DNA of 64,000 nt from Chryseobacterium sp. FH2 (GCF_001045455.1 NZ_LFNE01000007.1:124001-188000); one strand, 5' to 3'; numbered from the stretch's first letter, positions 17,514 through 27,282 are shown. Translations and numbers: made by a program. Notes: generated by a model from the sequence alone, not told the origin.

Positions 17514-19426
17514 TATTGTAATATAAAGTTAACAATCAGTATAATTCCCACAGCTAAAGACATGATAAGAATGTAATTCTCAACATTTCCGTTCTGGATG
17601 CGTTTCATAGCTTTTCCGCTATCTTCAGCTCCTTCACCCACAAAGTCCACGAAACGATCAAGAATACCTTTATCAAACATCTTTCCTCCACGTCCTAATC
17701 CTTCAACAGTTTTTACAATTAATGCATTGTAAAGTTCGTCAACATATAATTTTTTAGCAGACAGTTTTTCCCATCCTGTATATTGCTCTTCTGGAAGTGC
17801 CTGCTTTTTCTTATTAACATAAGTGTTTTTAACAATAAACCAAACACAGAAGAACATCACAACAGTTGCTCCTAAAAGTATCATTTCAGTACCAAACGGA
17901 ACTCCCGAAAGAGTAGCTTCCATTTGTTTAAAGCTTTCCTCAGTAAGAACAGGTTTCAACCACTCCATTAATTTTGCGTAATGGCCATGACCGATGAAGT
18001 GAGGAAGGTTAATCAATCCACCTAATACAGAAAGAATAGCCAATACGATCAATGGTAATGTCATATTAGAAGGGCTTTCGTGTAAGTGGTGTTTCTGTTC
18101 TTCCGTACCTCTGAACTCTCCATGGAAAGTCAAATAATACAACCTGAACATATATGTTGCAGTAATAGCAGCTAAAATGAATAACATTACCCAGTACATT
18201 GGATTTTTAGCGAAAGCTGCTACTAAAATTTCATCTTTAGAAATCATCCCTGAAAGTAAAGGGAATCCTGAGATTGCTAATGTCCCGATTAGGAAAGTAG
18301 CATGTGTAACAGGGATGTATTTTTTCAAACCTCCCATAAAACGCATATCCTGCTCATTACTCATCGCGTGGATTACAGAACCTGCACCCAAGAATAATAA
18401 AGCTTTAAAGAATGCATGTGTCATTACGTGGAACATAGCCGTTGTATATGCTCCCAATCCTAAAGCGATGAACATAAATCCAAGTTGTGAAACTGTAGAA
18501 TATGCCAATACTTTTTTGATGTCGTTCTGGCGTAGTGCGTAGAATCCTGCCAAAGCAGCAGTCAGGAATCCTATTAATAAAATTCCCCCCTGAACTGTAG
18601 GTGCCAAAGTAAATAAGAAGTTCGATCTTACTACCAGATAAATACCTGCAGTTACCATCGTTGCTGCGTGAATTAACGCAGAAACAGGAGTCGGACCGGC
18701 CATTGCATCCGGTAACCAGGTATATAAAGGAACCTGAGCAGATTTACCAGTTGCCCCGATAAATAAACTCGCTGTAATAAATATAATTACTGTCCCGTCT
18801 AATTCAAATTTTGAAGCATTTTGTGCTACAGAAATATAATCTAAAGCATTGGTCTGAGCTGCAATCATGAAGATACCGATTAGCAACGCAAGGTCACCGA
18901 TTCTGTTCATAATAAAAGCTTTTCTTGCTGCTTTACCGTATTCTTCGTTTGTATACCAGAATCCGATTAGTAGATAGGAACAAAGACCTACACCTTCCCA
19001 TCCTATGAATAAGATAAGGTAATTGCTTCCCATTACTAATAATAACATTGAGAAGATAAATAAATTTAAATAAGTAAAAAACTTATAGAAACCTTTATCA
19101 TGGCTCATATATCCGATTGAGTATAGATGGATCAAAGAACCGATTCCTGTGATAATCATTACCATCATTAATGATAACTGATCAATCTGAAACCCAAAAT
19201 TAATCTGAACTCCATTTATCCTAAACCATTCGAAAGCTCTTACAACTATGGGTTGGCTTTCAGAGTCGAAATTCATGAAAATGCCTACAGCTATGCAGAA
19301 TGACGCAAAAACCATTGCAGTAGCCAAACTACCTACAACAATTTTTGGAAGATTTTTCCCGAATAAACCGTTAATAAGAAAACCTAAAAGTGGTAAAAGT
19401 ACTATTGCATATATTAAATTTTCCAT
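17513..19426 (-). CDS. nuoL: NADH-quinone oxidoreductase subunit L
   Basis: The 637-residue subunit is the largest proton-channel protein of complex I. It shows W-E-G-V-G-L-C-S-Y-L-L-I-G-F-W near residue 144, K-S-A-Q-V-P-L-Y-T-W-L-P-D-A-M-A-G-P-T-P near 228 and A-Y-S-T-V-S-Q-L-G near 310, then the long C-terminal amphipathic (lateral) helix and final membrane anchor. Two bases separate it from nuoK. Confidence 0.97.
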   Translation of the reverse strand: MENLIYAIVLLPLLGFLINGLFGKNLPKIVVGSLATAMVFASFCIAVGIFMNFDSESQPIVVRAFEWFRINGVQINFGFQIDQLSLMMVMIITGIGSLIHLYSIGYMSHDKGFYKFFTYLNLFIFSMLLLVMGSNYLILFIGWEGVGLCSYLLIGFWYTNEEYGKAARKAFIMNRIGDLALLIGIFMIAAQTNALDYISVAQNASKFELDGTVIIFITASLFIGATGKSAQVPLYTWLPDAMAGPTPVSALIHAATMVTAGIYLVVRSNFLFTLAPTVQGGILLIGFLTAALAGFYALRQNDIKKVLAYSTVSQLGFMFIALGLGAYTTAMFHVMTHAFFKALLFLGAGSVIHAMSNEQDMRFMGGLKKYIPVTHATFLIGTLAISGFPLLSGMISKDEILVAAFAKNPMYWVMLFILAAITATYMFRLYYLTFHGEFRGTEEQKHHLHESPSNMTLPLIVLAILSVLGGLINLPHFIGHGHYAKLMEWLKPVLTEESFKQMEATLSGVPFGTEMILLGATVVMFFCVWFIVKNTYVNKKKQALPEEQYTGWEKLSAKKLYVDELYNALIVKTVEGLGRGGKMFDKGILDRFVDFVGEGAEDSGKAMKRIQNGNVENYILIMSLAVGIILIVNFILQ

Positions 19427-19428
19427 TC

Positions 19429-19758
19429 TTATCCTCTTAATTTATTAAATATACTTACATCAACAGAACGGGTATTTCTATACAGCATAGCAATAATTGC
19501 TAAACCTACCGCTACTTCCGCAGCAGCAACCACCATAATGAAGAAAACTAAAAGTTGTCCGTCGCTGTTACCTTTGTACGCTGAAAAAGCAGCCAATAAA
19601 AGGTTTACAGAATTTAGCATAAGCTCTACACAACCCAAAATAACAATAGCGTTTTTTCTCAGCAATACTCCCAACACTCCCAAACAGAACAATACTGAAG
19701 AAAGAATAATGAAATAATTCAGAGGGACGCTTTGTATAAATGTATTTACTTCTCCCAT
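19429..19758 (-). CDS. nuoK: NADH-quinone oxidoreductase subunit K
   Basis: A 109-residue protein with three membrane segments. The conserved acidic residues of the E-channel sit in G-C-V-E-L-M-L-N-S-V-N near residue 40 and A-A-A-E-V-A-V-G-L-A near residue 78. Length is usual. It lies four bases after nuoJ. Confidence 0.95.
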   Translation of the reverse strand: MGEVNTFIQSVPLNYFIILSSVLFCLGVLGVLLRKNAIVILGCVELMLNSVNLLLAAFSAYKGNSDGQLLVFFIMVVAAAEVAVGLAIIAMLYRNTRSVDVSIFNKLRG

Positions 19759-19762
19759 AATT

Positions 19763-20260
19763 TTATAAATCTTTTTTACCGATTAATACCGCACCTACAA
19801 TACCTGCCAAAATAAGGATGGATGCAAGCTCAAACGGTAAAACATATTCATTAAACAAAAGTCTACCCAGATTTTTCGTAAGACCAACTCCTTTGTCTAC
19901 ATTTTCAACAACGATTTGGTTTTGCTGAACACCTCTGAATACGCCTAAAACTCCAATTAATAAAAGACCTGCCGTAAAAACTCCGACAAATTTTAAAGTA
20001 TTGTTCTTCTTACTTTCGTCTTGTTTATTAAGGTTAAGCATCATCAGGATATAAAGGAATAACACCATGATAGCGCCGGCGTAAACTATAATCTGGATAA
20101 TCGCAAGGAATTGTGCATTCAGAAGAATGTACATGCCCGCAATTGAAAACATTGTAACAATTAATGACAAAATAGCATATAAAGGATTTCTTGCAAATAC
20201 AAAATAAACTGCACTAGCCACTGCTAAAAACGCCACCAAGAAAAATAAAAACTGATCCAT
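19763..20260 (-). CDS. nuoJ: NADH-quinone oxidoreductase subunit J
   Basis: The 165-residue membrane subunit has five hydrophobic segments and the I-I-V-Y-A-G-A-I-M-V-L-F-L-Y motif near residue 58, which forms the deformable helix of the quinone-coupled channel. The start overlaps the nuoI stop by one base, so it is translationally coupled. Confidence 0.95.
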   Translation of the reverse strand: MDQFLFFLVAFLAVASAVYFVFARNPLYAILSLIVTMFSIAGMYILLNAQFLAIIQIIVYAGAIMVLFLYILMMLNLNKQDESKKNNTLKFVGVFTAGLLLIGVLGVFRGVQQNQIVVENVDKGVGLTKNLGRLLFNEYVLPFELASILILAGIVGAVLIGKKDL

Positions 20261-20817
20261 TATTTTACCGCATTTTTTTGTTTCTCGGATTGTCTTGTCG
20301 TGATATCAATCCTTTCATTTATTTTTTCAACCAACTTATCTTTTCCATAGATGAAAGAACCTCTGTTAGTTTCCACATCCACCAATCTGTCTGTAAGATA
20401 AATGGCAGATTTCGGACAGGCTTCTTCACACATGCCGCAGAAAATACATCTTAGCATATTGATTTCATATACTGAAGCGTATTTTTCTTCTCTGTAAAGG
20501 TCTTTTTCCTCTTTAGTTCTTTCAGCAGCAGTCATGGTAATTGCTTCTGCAGGGCATGCAACCGCACAAAGTCCGCAAGCTGTACATCTTTCTCTACCTT
20601 CTTCATCTCTTTTCAGAACGTGCTGACCTCTCCATATTGTAGCTCTTGGTTTCTGTACCTCCGGATACGAATATACTGCGGGAGCACCTTTCATCACGGT
20701 TCTTACAGCATGCTTAAATGTAATCCCCATTCCTGTAAAAATCGCAGGTAAGTAGATTTTTTCAGCAAGGGTCATTTCTTTATTAGAAACAACTTTTGAT
20801 CTGTTCGTAAGTTTCAT
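20260..20817 (-). CDS. nuoI: NADH-quinone oxidoreductase subunit I
   Basis: The 185-residue ferredoxin-like subunit carries two 4Fe-4S binding motifs, C78-x2-C-x2-C-x3-C88-P and C124-x2-C-x2-C-x3-C134-P, which hold clusters N6a and N6b. The basic N-terminus and an amphipathic first helix place it on the membrane arm interface. A 57-base AT-rich gap separates it from nuoH. Confidence 0.96.
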   Translation of the reverse strand: MKLTNRSKVVSNKEMTLAEKIYLPAIFTGMGITFKHAVRTVMKGAPAVYSYPEVQKPRATIWRGQHVLKRDEEGRERCTACGLCAVACPAEAITMTAAERTKEEKDLYREEKYASVYEINMLRCIFCGMCEEACPKSAIYLTDRLVDVETNRGSFIYGKDKLVEKINERIDITTRQSEKQKNAVK

Positions 20818-20874
20818 TTATTTTAATTTTTTTAGGCTGAAATTTTATTCAGCATTTAAAAATATTCCTATCTC

Positions 20875-21939
20875 TTAGTTTGCAAACGCTAAAATTACAG
20901 CTCCTGTAATTAATAAGTTTACTAATGCCATCGGGATTAAGGTTTTCCATCCCAGGTGCATTAATTGATCATATCTAAATCTTGGCAGTGTCCATCTGAT
21001 CCACATGAAGATTAAAATTCCGATTACCGTTTTAGTTAAGAATGCTACAATACTCAAAATTCCTGCGGTATTTTCACCCCAGTGTTGAGTCACCCATTCG
21101 ATTCCAGGGTAGTTGTAACCACCGAAGAAAAGAACAACCATGAAAGCATTTGAAATAAACATATTTACGTATTCACCAAACATATACAAACCTAACTTCA
21201 TTGATGAATATTCTGTAGAATATCCTGTTACCAGTTCAGACTCACACTCAGGTAAATCGAAAGGGTGTCTGTTTGTTTCTGCTAAAGCAGCTACAATGAA
21301 AACAAGGAAAGCGATTGGTTGATAGAAAATGTTCCAGTTCATACCAGAAACCCAAGGAATAACTCCCCATAATTTTCCACCTGTTTGACTTTCAGTGATT
21401 TCTTTTAAGTCTAAACTTCCCGTCATCATAATGATGGAAAGTAATGCCAATCCCATTGCCAATTCATAAGAAATCATCTGAGAAGAAGCACGAATGGCAC
21501 CTAATAATGAATATTTGTTGTTCGAAGCCCAACCTCCGATCATGATTCCATAAACACCAATTGAAGCCATTCCGATGATGAAAAGTACCCCAACATCAAT
21601 GTTGGCAACCTGTAAATCAAAAGAAGTACCTGCAATATTTAAACTTTTACCCCAAGGAATAACCGCTCCTGTGATTAAGGAAATAAACATTACCAAAGCC
21701 GGTCCCAATACGAAAAGGAATTTTTCTGCATTGGCAGGCGTAAAATCTTCTTTAAAGAAGAACTTTCCACCGTCAGCAAGAGGTTGCAGCAATCCGAAAG
21801 GCCCGGCTCTGTTGGGTCCAATTCTATCCTGCATAATAGAGGCAACTTTTCTTTCTGCCCAGGTAGAGTAGGCTGCAATCGTCAACGAAAGCAGGAAAAG
21901 TGCTAGTACAAGTATAAGTTTAAATGTAAGTAAATCCAT
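20875..21939 (-). CDS. nuoH: NADH-quinone oxidoreductase subunit H
   Basis: A 354-residue membrane protein with eight or nine helices that forms the quinone chamber floor. Diagnostic sequences are E-R-K-V-A-S-I-M-Q-D-R-I-G-P-N-R-A-G near residue 30 and A-E-T-N-R-H-P-F-D-L-P-E-C-E-S-E-L-V near residue 219. Length is typical. The gap to nuoG holds an inverted AT-rich repeat listed separately. Confidence 0.97.
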   Translation of the reverse strand: MDLLTFKLILVLALFLLSLTIAAYSTWAERKVASIMQDRIGPNRAGPFGLLQPLADGGKFFFKEDFTPANAEKFLFVLGPALVMFISLITGAVIPWGKSLNIAGTSFDLQVANIDVGVLFIIGMASIGVYGIMIGGWASNNKYSLLGAIRASSQMISYELAMGLALLSIIMMTGSLDLKEITESQTGGKLWGVIPWVSGMNWNIFYQPIAFLVFIVAALAETNRHPFDLPECESELVTGYSTEYSSMKLGLYMFGEYVNMFISNAFMVVLFFGGYNYPGIEWVTQHWGENTAGILSIVAFLTKTVIGILIFMWIRWTLPRFRYDQLMHLGWKTLIPMALVNLLITGAVILAFAN

Positions 21940-21941
21940 TC

Positions 21942-22015
21942 TGAATTTTAGATTTTAGATTTTAAATTATAGATTGTGAATTCATTTAAAATCTATAATT
22001 TAAAATTTATAATTT
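21942..22015. repeat. AT-rich inverted repeat inside the nuo operon (nuoG-nuoH gap)
   Basis: Arms containing ATTTTAAATTATAGATT and its exact reverse complement flank a loop of about 13 bases. The composition is almost purely A and T and closely resembles the gaps before nuoB and between nuoE and nuoD. It may be a folded intercistronic element or a degraded small repeat family. Confidence 0.55.
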
Positions 22016-22016
22016 A

Positions 22017-23018
22017 TTATAATTTTTCGTCTTTTTCACTGATTTCTTTAGCCATCGGATTGTCTAACACTCTTAGCTCATCTTTAGGCTTTTCATAGTG
22101 ATTCAATGAAATAACTGAATGTCTGTCGATATGTCTAGGACCTTCGATATTCCAGTTAGAAAGTTCTTTTCTTTCGAAACGACAAGTATCACAGATGAAT
22201 TCTTCGACTTCACCCCACTGATCTTTTCTTGCGGTAACTCTTACGATTTCGTCACCTTTCATCCAAACCGTAGCTTTTCCAGAACATTTATCACATTTGC
22301 AAGTAGCGTTCATTGGTTTTGTAAACCAAACTCTGCTTGCAAAACGAGCTGTTCTGTCTGTTAATGCTCCAACGGGACAAACATCAATTACATTTCCGAT
22401 AAAGTCATTATCCAAAGCTTTATTTAAATATGTAGAAATTTCAGCGTGATCTCCTCTGAAAAGAATTCCATGTTCTCTGGATTCAGTCAACTGATTTGCT
22501 GTCAATACACATCTTGCACACAGAATACAACGGTTCATATTCAATTTAATATGCGGGCCAAGATCGTCTGCTTCGTAAGTATTTCTTTCGAATTCTGTTC
22601 TTGTCTGAAGATTTCCGTGCTCATAACCCAAATCCTGAAGATGACATTCTCCGGCCTGATCACAAACAGGACAATCCAGCGGGTGATTTACCAATAAAAA
22701 CTCAGTGACAGCTTTTCTACCTTCCTGAGCTTTTTCAGAAGTAAGATTTTTTACTTCCATACCATCCATCACATTTGTTCTGCAGCTAGCAACCAATTTT
22801 GGCATAGGACGAGGATCTGCTTCAGACCCTTTAGAAACTTCCACTAGGCAAGTTCTACATCTACCTCCACTGGTTTCCAATTTGCTGTAATAGCACATTG
22901 CAGGAGGTACAGATTTTCCACCGATTTGTCTGGCAGCTTCCAAAATAGAAGTTCCAGGCAAAACTTCAGTAGTCTGTCCGTCTATAGTTATTTTGAATTT
23001 TTTAACCTCTTCGCTCAT
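22017..23018 (-). CDS. nuoG: NADH-quinone oxidoreductase subunit G, short form
   Basis: At 333 residues it is about a third of E. coli NuoG. It has the N-terminal 2Fe-2S domain (C-Y-Y-S-K-L-E, C-R-T-C near residue 56), the H-P-L-D-C-P-V-C-D-Q-A-G-E-C motif for cluster N5, a C-I-L-C-A-R-C region and a later four-Cys group (C-K-C-D-K-C, then C-D-T-C). The molybdopterin-oxidoreductase-like C-terminal domain is absent. Short NuoG is, to my knowledge, usual in Flavobacteriia. All electron-transfer Cys needed upstream of NuoI appear to be present. Confidence 0.93.
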   Translation of the reverse strand: MSEEVKKFKITIDGQTTEVLPGTSILEAARQIGGKSVPPAMCYYSKLETSGGRCRTCLVEVSKGSEADPRPMPKLVASCRTNVMDGMEVKNLTSEKAQEGRKAVTEFLLVNHPLDCPVCDQAGECHLQDLGYEHGNLQTRTEFERNTYEADDLGPHIKLNMNRCILCARCVLTANQLTESREHGILFRGDHAEISTYLNKALDNDFIGNVIDVCPVGALTDRTARFASRVWFTKPMNATCKCDKCSGKATVWMKGDEIVRVTARKDQWGEVEEFICDTCRFERKELSNWNIEGPRHIDRHSVISLNHYEKPKDELRVLDNPMAKEISEKDEKL

Positions 23019-23063
23019 ATTCTATGCTTTCGCTTATGCTGTTAAAAGCTTTTAAGCTATATT

Positions 23064-23990
23064 TTAATTATACTTCCTTGTATTAAATGTATATCCTATT
23101 CCGAAATCTACTTCTCCATAAACAAAGTCCTGTGAAGCTTTATCAGGTTTATTGTTAAGAGTTGTTTTGATATCAGGCATATTGATGTACCCGAATTTTC
23201 CTTCTACCTGTACTACAATATGTTTTAATGCTACTATACTTAATGCTGTTCTCACATCTGCTCCGAAACCTGCCAAATGGAATCTGTCACTCCTTTCATT
23301 TCCCATCAGTTGTACATTAGATTTTGGGATTAATGCTCCGATACCGCCTCCATAGCTCCAAAAAATATCTAAATTTTTCTTGTCATAAATATTTATATAC
23401 TTCTGGGCACCAATATTTACATAATTAAGCCCGTCTGTATGTTCAAATGTCAATAATTTTGAATCACTTAGGTCTACTTTTCCATTATTCACTAAAGATG
23501 CATATTCAGGATTGTTGATATATCCCTGGAAATCTACTGTCTGGTTTTGATCCATCACATATTTCATGTGATCCATTCCCAAAGTGATTCCTAAATTATC
23601 TTTAATGAAATAAGTAATTCTATAATTTACCTGAGGAATCGTCACCTTTGAAGGATTAAAATATAAGTTCCATCTAAATGCCGATTGCCTGTCGTGAGCC
23701 ACTACATTATTCAACTGAAAATCATACCCATCACCTTTAAAGTGAATATCCGAGTTTGAATATGTTGAAAAATTCCATCCCCAAAACGCCATCACTGACC
23801 CTTTTTTAAAAGGATTAACTTCTTTTTGATAGGTTTCCCCAGAAGGAGTTGTCTCTATCTTAATCTTTTTCTGTCCGTATTCAGGAGTTGCAATTTCCTC
23901 AATAGATACAGTATGTACGGTATCATTTTTAGCTTTTTGTGCAAATACGAAATTCGACATCACTAAGCCGATTACCAATAACTTTTTCAT
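23064..23990 (-). CDS. Outer-membrane-type protein encoded inside the nuo operon
   Basis: The 308-residue product starts at ATG 23988-23990, giving a signal peptide that ends F-V-F-A-Q near residue 19; the frame is open upstream but runs inside nuoF. The mature protein is rich in aromatic alternating strands and ends in a V-D-F-G-I-G-Y-T-F-type strand, like an 8- to 12-strand outer-membrane barrel. It begins one base after the nuoF stop (TAG-A-ATG), so it is probably coupled to nuoF translation. It has no sequence relation to complex I. Role unknown. Confidence 0.75.
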   Translation of the reverse strand: MKKLLVIGLVMSNFVFAQKAKNDTVHTVSIEEIATPEYGQKKIKIETTPSGETYQKEVNPFKKGSVMAFWGWNFSTYSNSDIHFKGDGYDFQLNNVVAHDRQSAFRWNLYFNPSKVTIPQVNYRITYFIKDNLGITLGMDHMKYVMDQNQTVDFQGYINNPEYASLVNNGKVDLSDSKLLTFEHTDGLNYVNIGAQKYINIYDKKNLDIFWSYGGGIGALIPKSNVQLMGNERSDRFHLAGFGADVRTALSIVALKHIVVQVEGKFGYINMPDIKTTLNNKPDKASQDFVYGEVDFGIGYTFNTRKYN

Positions 23991-23991
23991 T

Positions 23992-25350
23992 CTAAGCATT
24001 ATTTTCAACTGCAGGAATTGGATCTGCGTAATGTGCCAATCCGTAATTTTGTGTCTGAGACAATTCTGGGTTTTTAATGTGCCACTCGAATTCATCTCTG
24101 AAGTGACGAATAGCCGCTGCAACTGGCCAAGCCGCTGCATCACCCAATGGACAAATGGTATTTCCTTCAATTTTTCTCTGGATATCCCAAAGTAGATCAA
24201 TGTCTTCCATTTTACCTTCTCCTTTCTCAATTTTTTTCAAAATTTTGTACATCCATCCCGTTCCTTCACGGCAAGGAGTACATTGTCCACAACTTTCGTG
24301 ATTATAAAATCTTGCCAAAGTCATGGTGTGTTCTACAATACATTGGTCTTCATCCAAAACAATGAAACCTCCTGAACCCATCATGGTTCCGGTAGCAAAA
24401 CCACCATCAGCTAATGATTCGTAATTCATATATCTTGGTTCTCCGTTGACTGTTCTCAATAATAAATTTGCAGGGACAATCGGAACAGAGCTACCTCCAG
24501 GAATACAGGCCTTTAGTTTTTTCCCGTCTTTAATACCGCCACAATATTCGTCAGAATAAATGAATTCTTCAACGGTAATTGTCATGTCAATTTCATATAC
24601 TCCCGGTTTATTGATGTTTCCACAAGCAGAAATTAATTTTGTACCGGTAGATCTCCCAACTCCGATTTTAGCATATTCAGTACCTGTAATATCAATAATT
24701 GGAACTATTGCTGCGATAGACTCAACGTTATTTACAACCGTTGGTCTTTCCCAAAGCCCTTTTACAGCAGGGAATGGCGGTTTTAATCTTGGATTTCCTC
24801 TTTTACCTTCAAGAGATTCAAGCAATGCTGTTTCTTCACCGCAGATATAGGCTCCGCCGCCTCTCTGAACATAAATTTCCAAATCGAAACCGGTTCCTAA
24901 GATGTTTTTACCTAAAAATCCTGCCGCTTTAGCTTCTTCAATCGCTTCTTCCAAAATATCAGGAATCCAGGAATATTCTCCACGGATATAGATATAAGAA
25001 GTATTTGAGCCCAAACAGTAAGATGAAATTAACATTCCTTCAATCAATAAATGAGGAAGAAACTCCATCAAATACCTGTCTTTGAAAGTCCCAGGTTCAG
25101 ATTCATCAGCATTGACTACCAAGTGTCTTGGAACACCTTCCGGTTTTGCCAAAAAGCTCCATTTCATCCCGGTCGGGAATCCTGCTCCACCACGTCCACG
25201 AAGTCCAGAAGCTTTTACTTCTTCAAGAATTTCGTCAGGTGTCATTTTTAAGGCTTTTTCAGCAGCTCCGTAACCACCTTGCTTACGGTAGGTTTCGAAG
25301 TAACGTATACCTTCTATATGTGCATCTTTAAGTAAAAGTTTTTTACTCAT
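23992..25350 (-). CDS. nuoF: NADH-quinone oxidoreductase subunit F
   Basis: The 452-residue flavoprotein oxidises NADH. Visible are the nucleotide and FMN binding G-R-G-G-A-G-F-P-T-G-M-K-W near residue 52, N-A-D-E-S-E-P-G-T near 80, G-A-Y-I-C-G-E-E-T-A-L near 165 and the N3 4Fe-4S motif E-S-C-G-Q-C-T-P-C-R-E-G near 340 with a last Cys near 394. The size matches the family. Confidence 0.97.
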   Translation of the reverse strand: MSKKLLLKDAHIEGIRYFETYRKQGGYGAAEKALKMTPDEILEEVKASGLRGRGGAGFPTGMKWSFLAKPEGVPRHLVVNADESEPGTFKDRYLMEFLPHLLIEGMLISSYCLGSNTSYIYIRGEYSWIPDILEEAIEEAKAAGFLGKNILGTGFDLEIYVQRGGGAYICGEETALLESLEGKRGNPRLKPPFPAVKGLWERPTVVNNVESIAAIVPIIDITGTEYAKIGVGRSTGTKLISACGNINKPGVYEIDMTITVEEFIYSDEYCGGIKDGKKLKACIPGGSSVPIVPANLLLRTVNGEPRYMNYESLADGGFATGTMMGSGGFIVLDEDQCIVEHTMTLARFYNHESCGQCTPCREGTGWMYKILKKIEKGEGKMEDIDLLWDIQRKIEGNTICPLGDAAAWPVAAAIRHFRDEFEWHIKNPELSQTQNYGLAHYADPIPAVENNA

Positions 25351-25362
25351 CGTATATTTTAA

Positions 25363-25872
25363 TTAATCCAAAGCAACTTGTCCTTCTCTGCAAAGATCTA
25401 GGATTTCGTCTACTTTTTCTATCGTTAAATTTTCATGAAAGAATTTCCCTAATTGCATCATCGGCGCATATCCACAAGCACCAAGGCATTCAGCCGGCTT
25501 TAATGTGAACATACCATCTTCAGTAGTTTCTCCATCCTTAATGTTCAGCTTAGTCCTGATATGATCAAGGATTTTTTCGCTTCCGCAAACCATACAAGGC
25601 CCCGTTCTGCAAACTTCCAAAACATATTTACCCACCGGTTTCATATTGAACATGGTATAGAAAGTTGCCACTTCATATACTTCAATTGGCTTAATACTCA
25701 ATAATTCCGCAACATAATCCATCACTGGAACATCTAACCATCCTCCGAATTCTTTCTGTGCCAAATGAAGTACAGGAAGAAGAGCCGATTTTTGTCTTCC
25801 TTCAGGATATCTTGCGATAATTTTGTGTACCTGTGCTAAACTTTCCGGTTTAAAAGCTATTGTTTCGCTCAC
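25363..25872 (-). CDS. nuoE: NADH-quinone oxidoreductase subunit E
   Basis: The 169-residue thioredoxin-like subunit holds the N1a 2Fe-2S cluster. Its Cys pairs are seen in C-R-T-G-P-C near residue 82 and C-L-G-A-C-G near residue 122. It sits 12 bases before nuoF on the same strand. Confidence 0.96.
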   Translation of the reverse strand: MSETIAFKPESLAQVHKIIARYPEGRQKSALLPVLHLAQKEFGGWLDVPVMDYVAELLSIKPIEVYEVATFYTMFNMKPVGKYVLEVCRTGPCMVCGSEKILDHIRTKLNIKDGETTEDGMFTLKPAECLGACGYAPMMQLGKFFHENLTIEKVDEILDLCREGQVALD

Positions 25873-25874
25873 TT

Positions 25875-25982
25875 TTTTAAATTTTAAATTTTGAATTTTA
25901 GATTTTAAATTCTAAAAAATTTCAATTTTTATTTATGTAGTCTGGATTAATCTAAAATTTATAATCCAAAATCTATAATTTC
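25875..25982. repeat. AT-rich intercistronic repeat (nuoD-nuoE gap)
   Basis: The gap is made of repeated TTTTAAATTTTAGATT-like units on one side and their complement (AAAATCTATAATT) on the other. It is similar in sequence to the gaps at 21942-22015 and 28350-28443 of the same operon. No gene or clear promoter is visible in it. Confidence 0.5.
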
Positions 25983-25984
25983 TT

Positions 25985-27208
25985 TTATGCGTCTAGTTCT
26001 CCCGCAATAATATTCATACTACACATCGTTACAATCGCATCAGAAATTACAGAACCTGTAATCATCTCAGGATATGCTTGATAATAGATAAAACATGGTC
26101 TTCTAAAGTGTAGTCGGTAAGGGCTTCTTCCGCCATCACTCACCAAATAGAAGCCTAATTCTCCGTTTCCACCTTCTACAGCGTGATAAACTTCACCTTT
26201 TGGCACATCAGTTTCTCCCATTACAATTTTGAAATGGTAAATCAACGCTTCCATTTTTTGATAAACATCAGCCTTTTCAGGAAGATAAAAATCAGGAACA
26301 TCTGCATGAAATGGCCCTTCAGGAAGATTTTCGTATGCTTGTTTGATGATTTTGATTGATTCCCAGATTTCCTGCTGGCGAACCATGAAACGGTCGTAAG
26401 TATCACCTGCAGTTCCTACAGGAATGATAAAGTCGAAATCTTGGTAAGAAGAATAAGGCTGTGCAACTCTCACGTCATAATCTACACCTGCTGCACGTAA
26501 GTTTGGACCTGTGAAGCCATAGCTTAAAGCTCTCTCTGCAGAAATTGCTCCTGCTCCGATGGTTCTGTCCATGAAAATTCTGTTTCTCTCCAATAAAGTA
26601 CAGAATTCTTTAAATCTTGGTGGGAAGGTTTTTAGAAAATCCTTAATCAGCTCATGGAATTTTGGAGTGAAATCTCTTTCAAAACCTCCGATTCTTCCCA
26701 TATTTGTAGTCATTCTCGCTCCACAAATCTGTTCATACATATCATAAATGCGCTCTCTTTCGATGAACATATAGGTAAGGCCAGTAATCGCTCCGGAGTC
26801 CATTCCGGTTACACCATTGCAAATAAGGTGGTCCCCGATTCTTGCTAATTCCATCAAAATTACACGCATATAATCTACACGCTTGGGAACTTCAACTCCA
26901 ATTAGCTTCTCAACTGTCATGTGCCAGCCTAAATTATTGATGGGTGCAGAACAATAATTCATACGGTCTGTAAGGGTAGTGATTTGAGAGTAATTCCTTC
27001 TTTCGGAAATCTTTTCAAATGCTCTGTGGATATATCCCACTGTTTGCTCAGCGTGAAGGATTCTTTCTCCATCCATCGTCAAGATATTCTGGAAAATCCC
27101 GTGGGTAGCAGGGTGAGTGGGTCCTAGATTGAGGGTATAAAGCTGACCGTCAATTTGCTCCTTACTTTCGTACTGGTTAAGTATATTAGATAATGAGTTA
27201 TCTTTCAT
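25985..27208 (-). CDS. nuoD: NADH-quinone oxidoreductase subunit D
   Basis: The 407-residue subunit forms the quinone-binding site with NuoB. Family sequences are N-L-G-P-T-H-P-A-T-H-G near residue 28, the quinone-site region G-Y-I-H-R-A-F-E-K near 58, and the C-terminal R-P-C-F-I-Y with D-A-I-V-T-M-C-S-M-N-I-I-A-G-E-L-D. It is not fused to NuoC, unlike in E. coli. Confidence 0.97.
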   Translation of the reverse strand: MKDNSLSNILNQYESKEQIDGQLYTLNLGPTHPATHGIFQNILTMDGERILHAEQTVGYIHRAFEKISERRNYSQITTLTDRMNYCSAPINNLGWHMTVEKLIGVEVPKRVDYMRVILMELARIGDHLICNGVTGMDSGAITGLTYMFIERERIYDMYEQICGARMTTNMGRIGGFERDFTPKFHELIKDFLKTFPPRFKEFCTLLERNRIFMDRTIGAGAISAERALSYGFTGPNLRAAGVDYDVRVAQPYSSYQDFDFIIPVGTAGDTYDRFMVRQQEIWESIKIIKQAYENLPEGPFHADVPDFYLPEKADVYQKMEALIYHFKIVMGETDVPKGEVYHAVEGGNGELGFYLVSDGGRSPYRLHFRRPCFIYYQAYPEMITGSVISDAIVTMCSMNIIAGELDA

Positions 27209-27282
27209 AATTTAAATGCTTTAGGCTCTAGGCTTTAGGCTTTAAGCTCATTGCTTATCACTTATTGCTTATTGCATTATTT

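Noticed and set aside
23991..24230. Long N-terminus of the nuo-embedded outer-membrane protein
   Set aside because: It reads through nuoF in another frame; a clear signal peptide begins at 23990.
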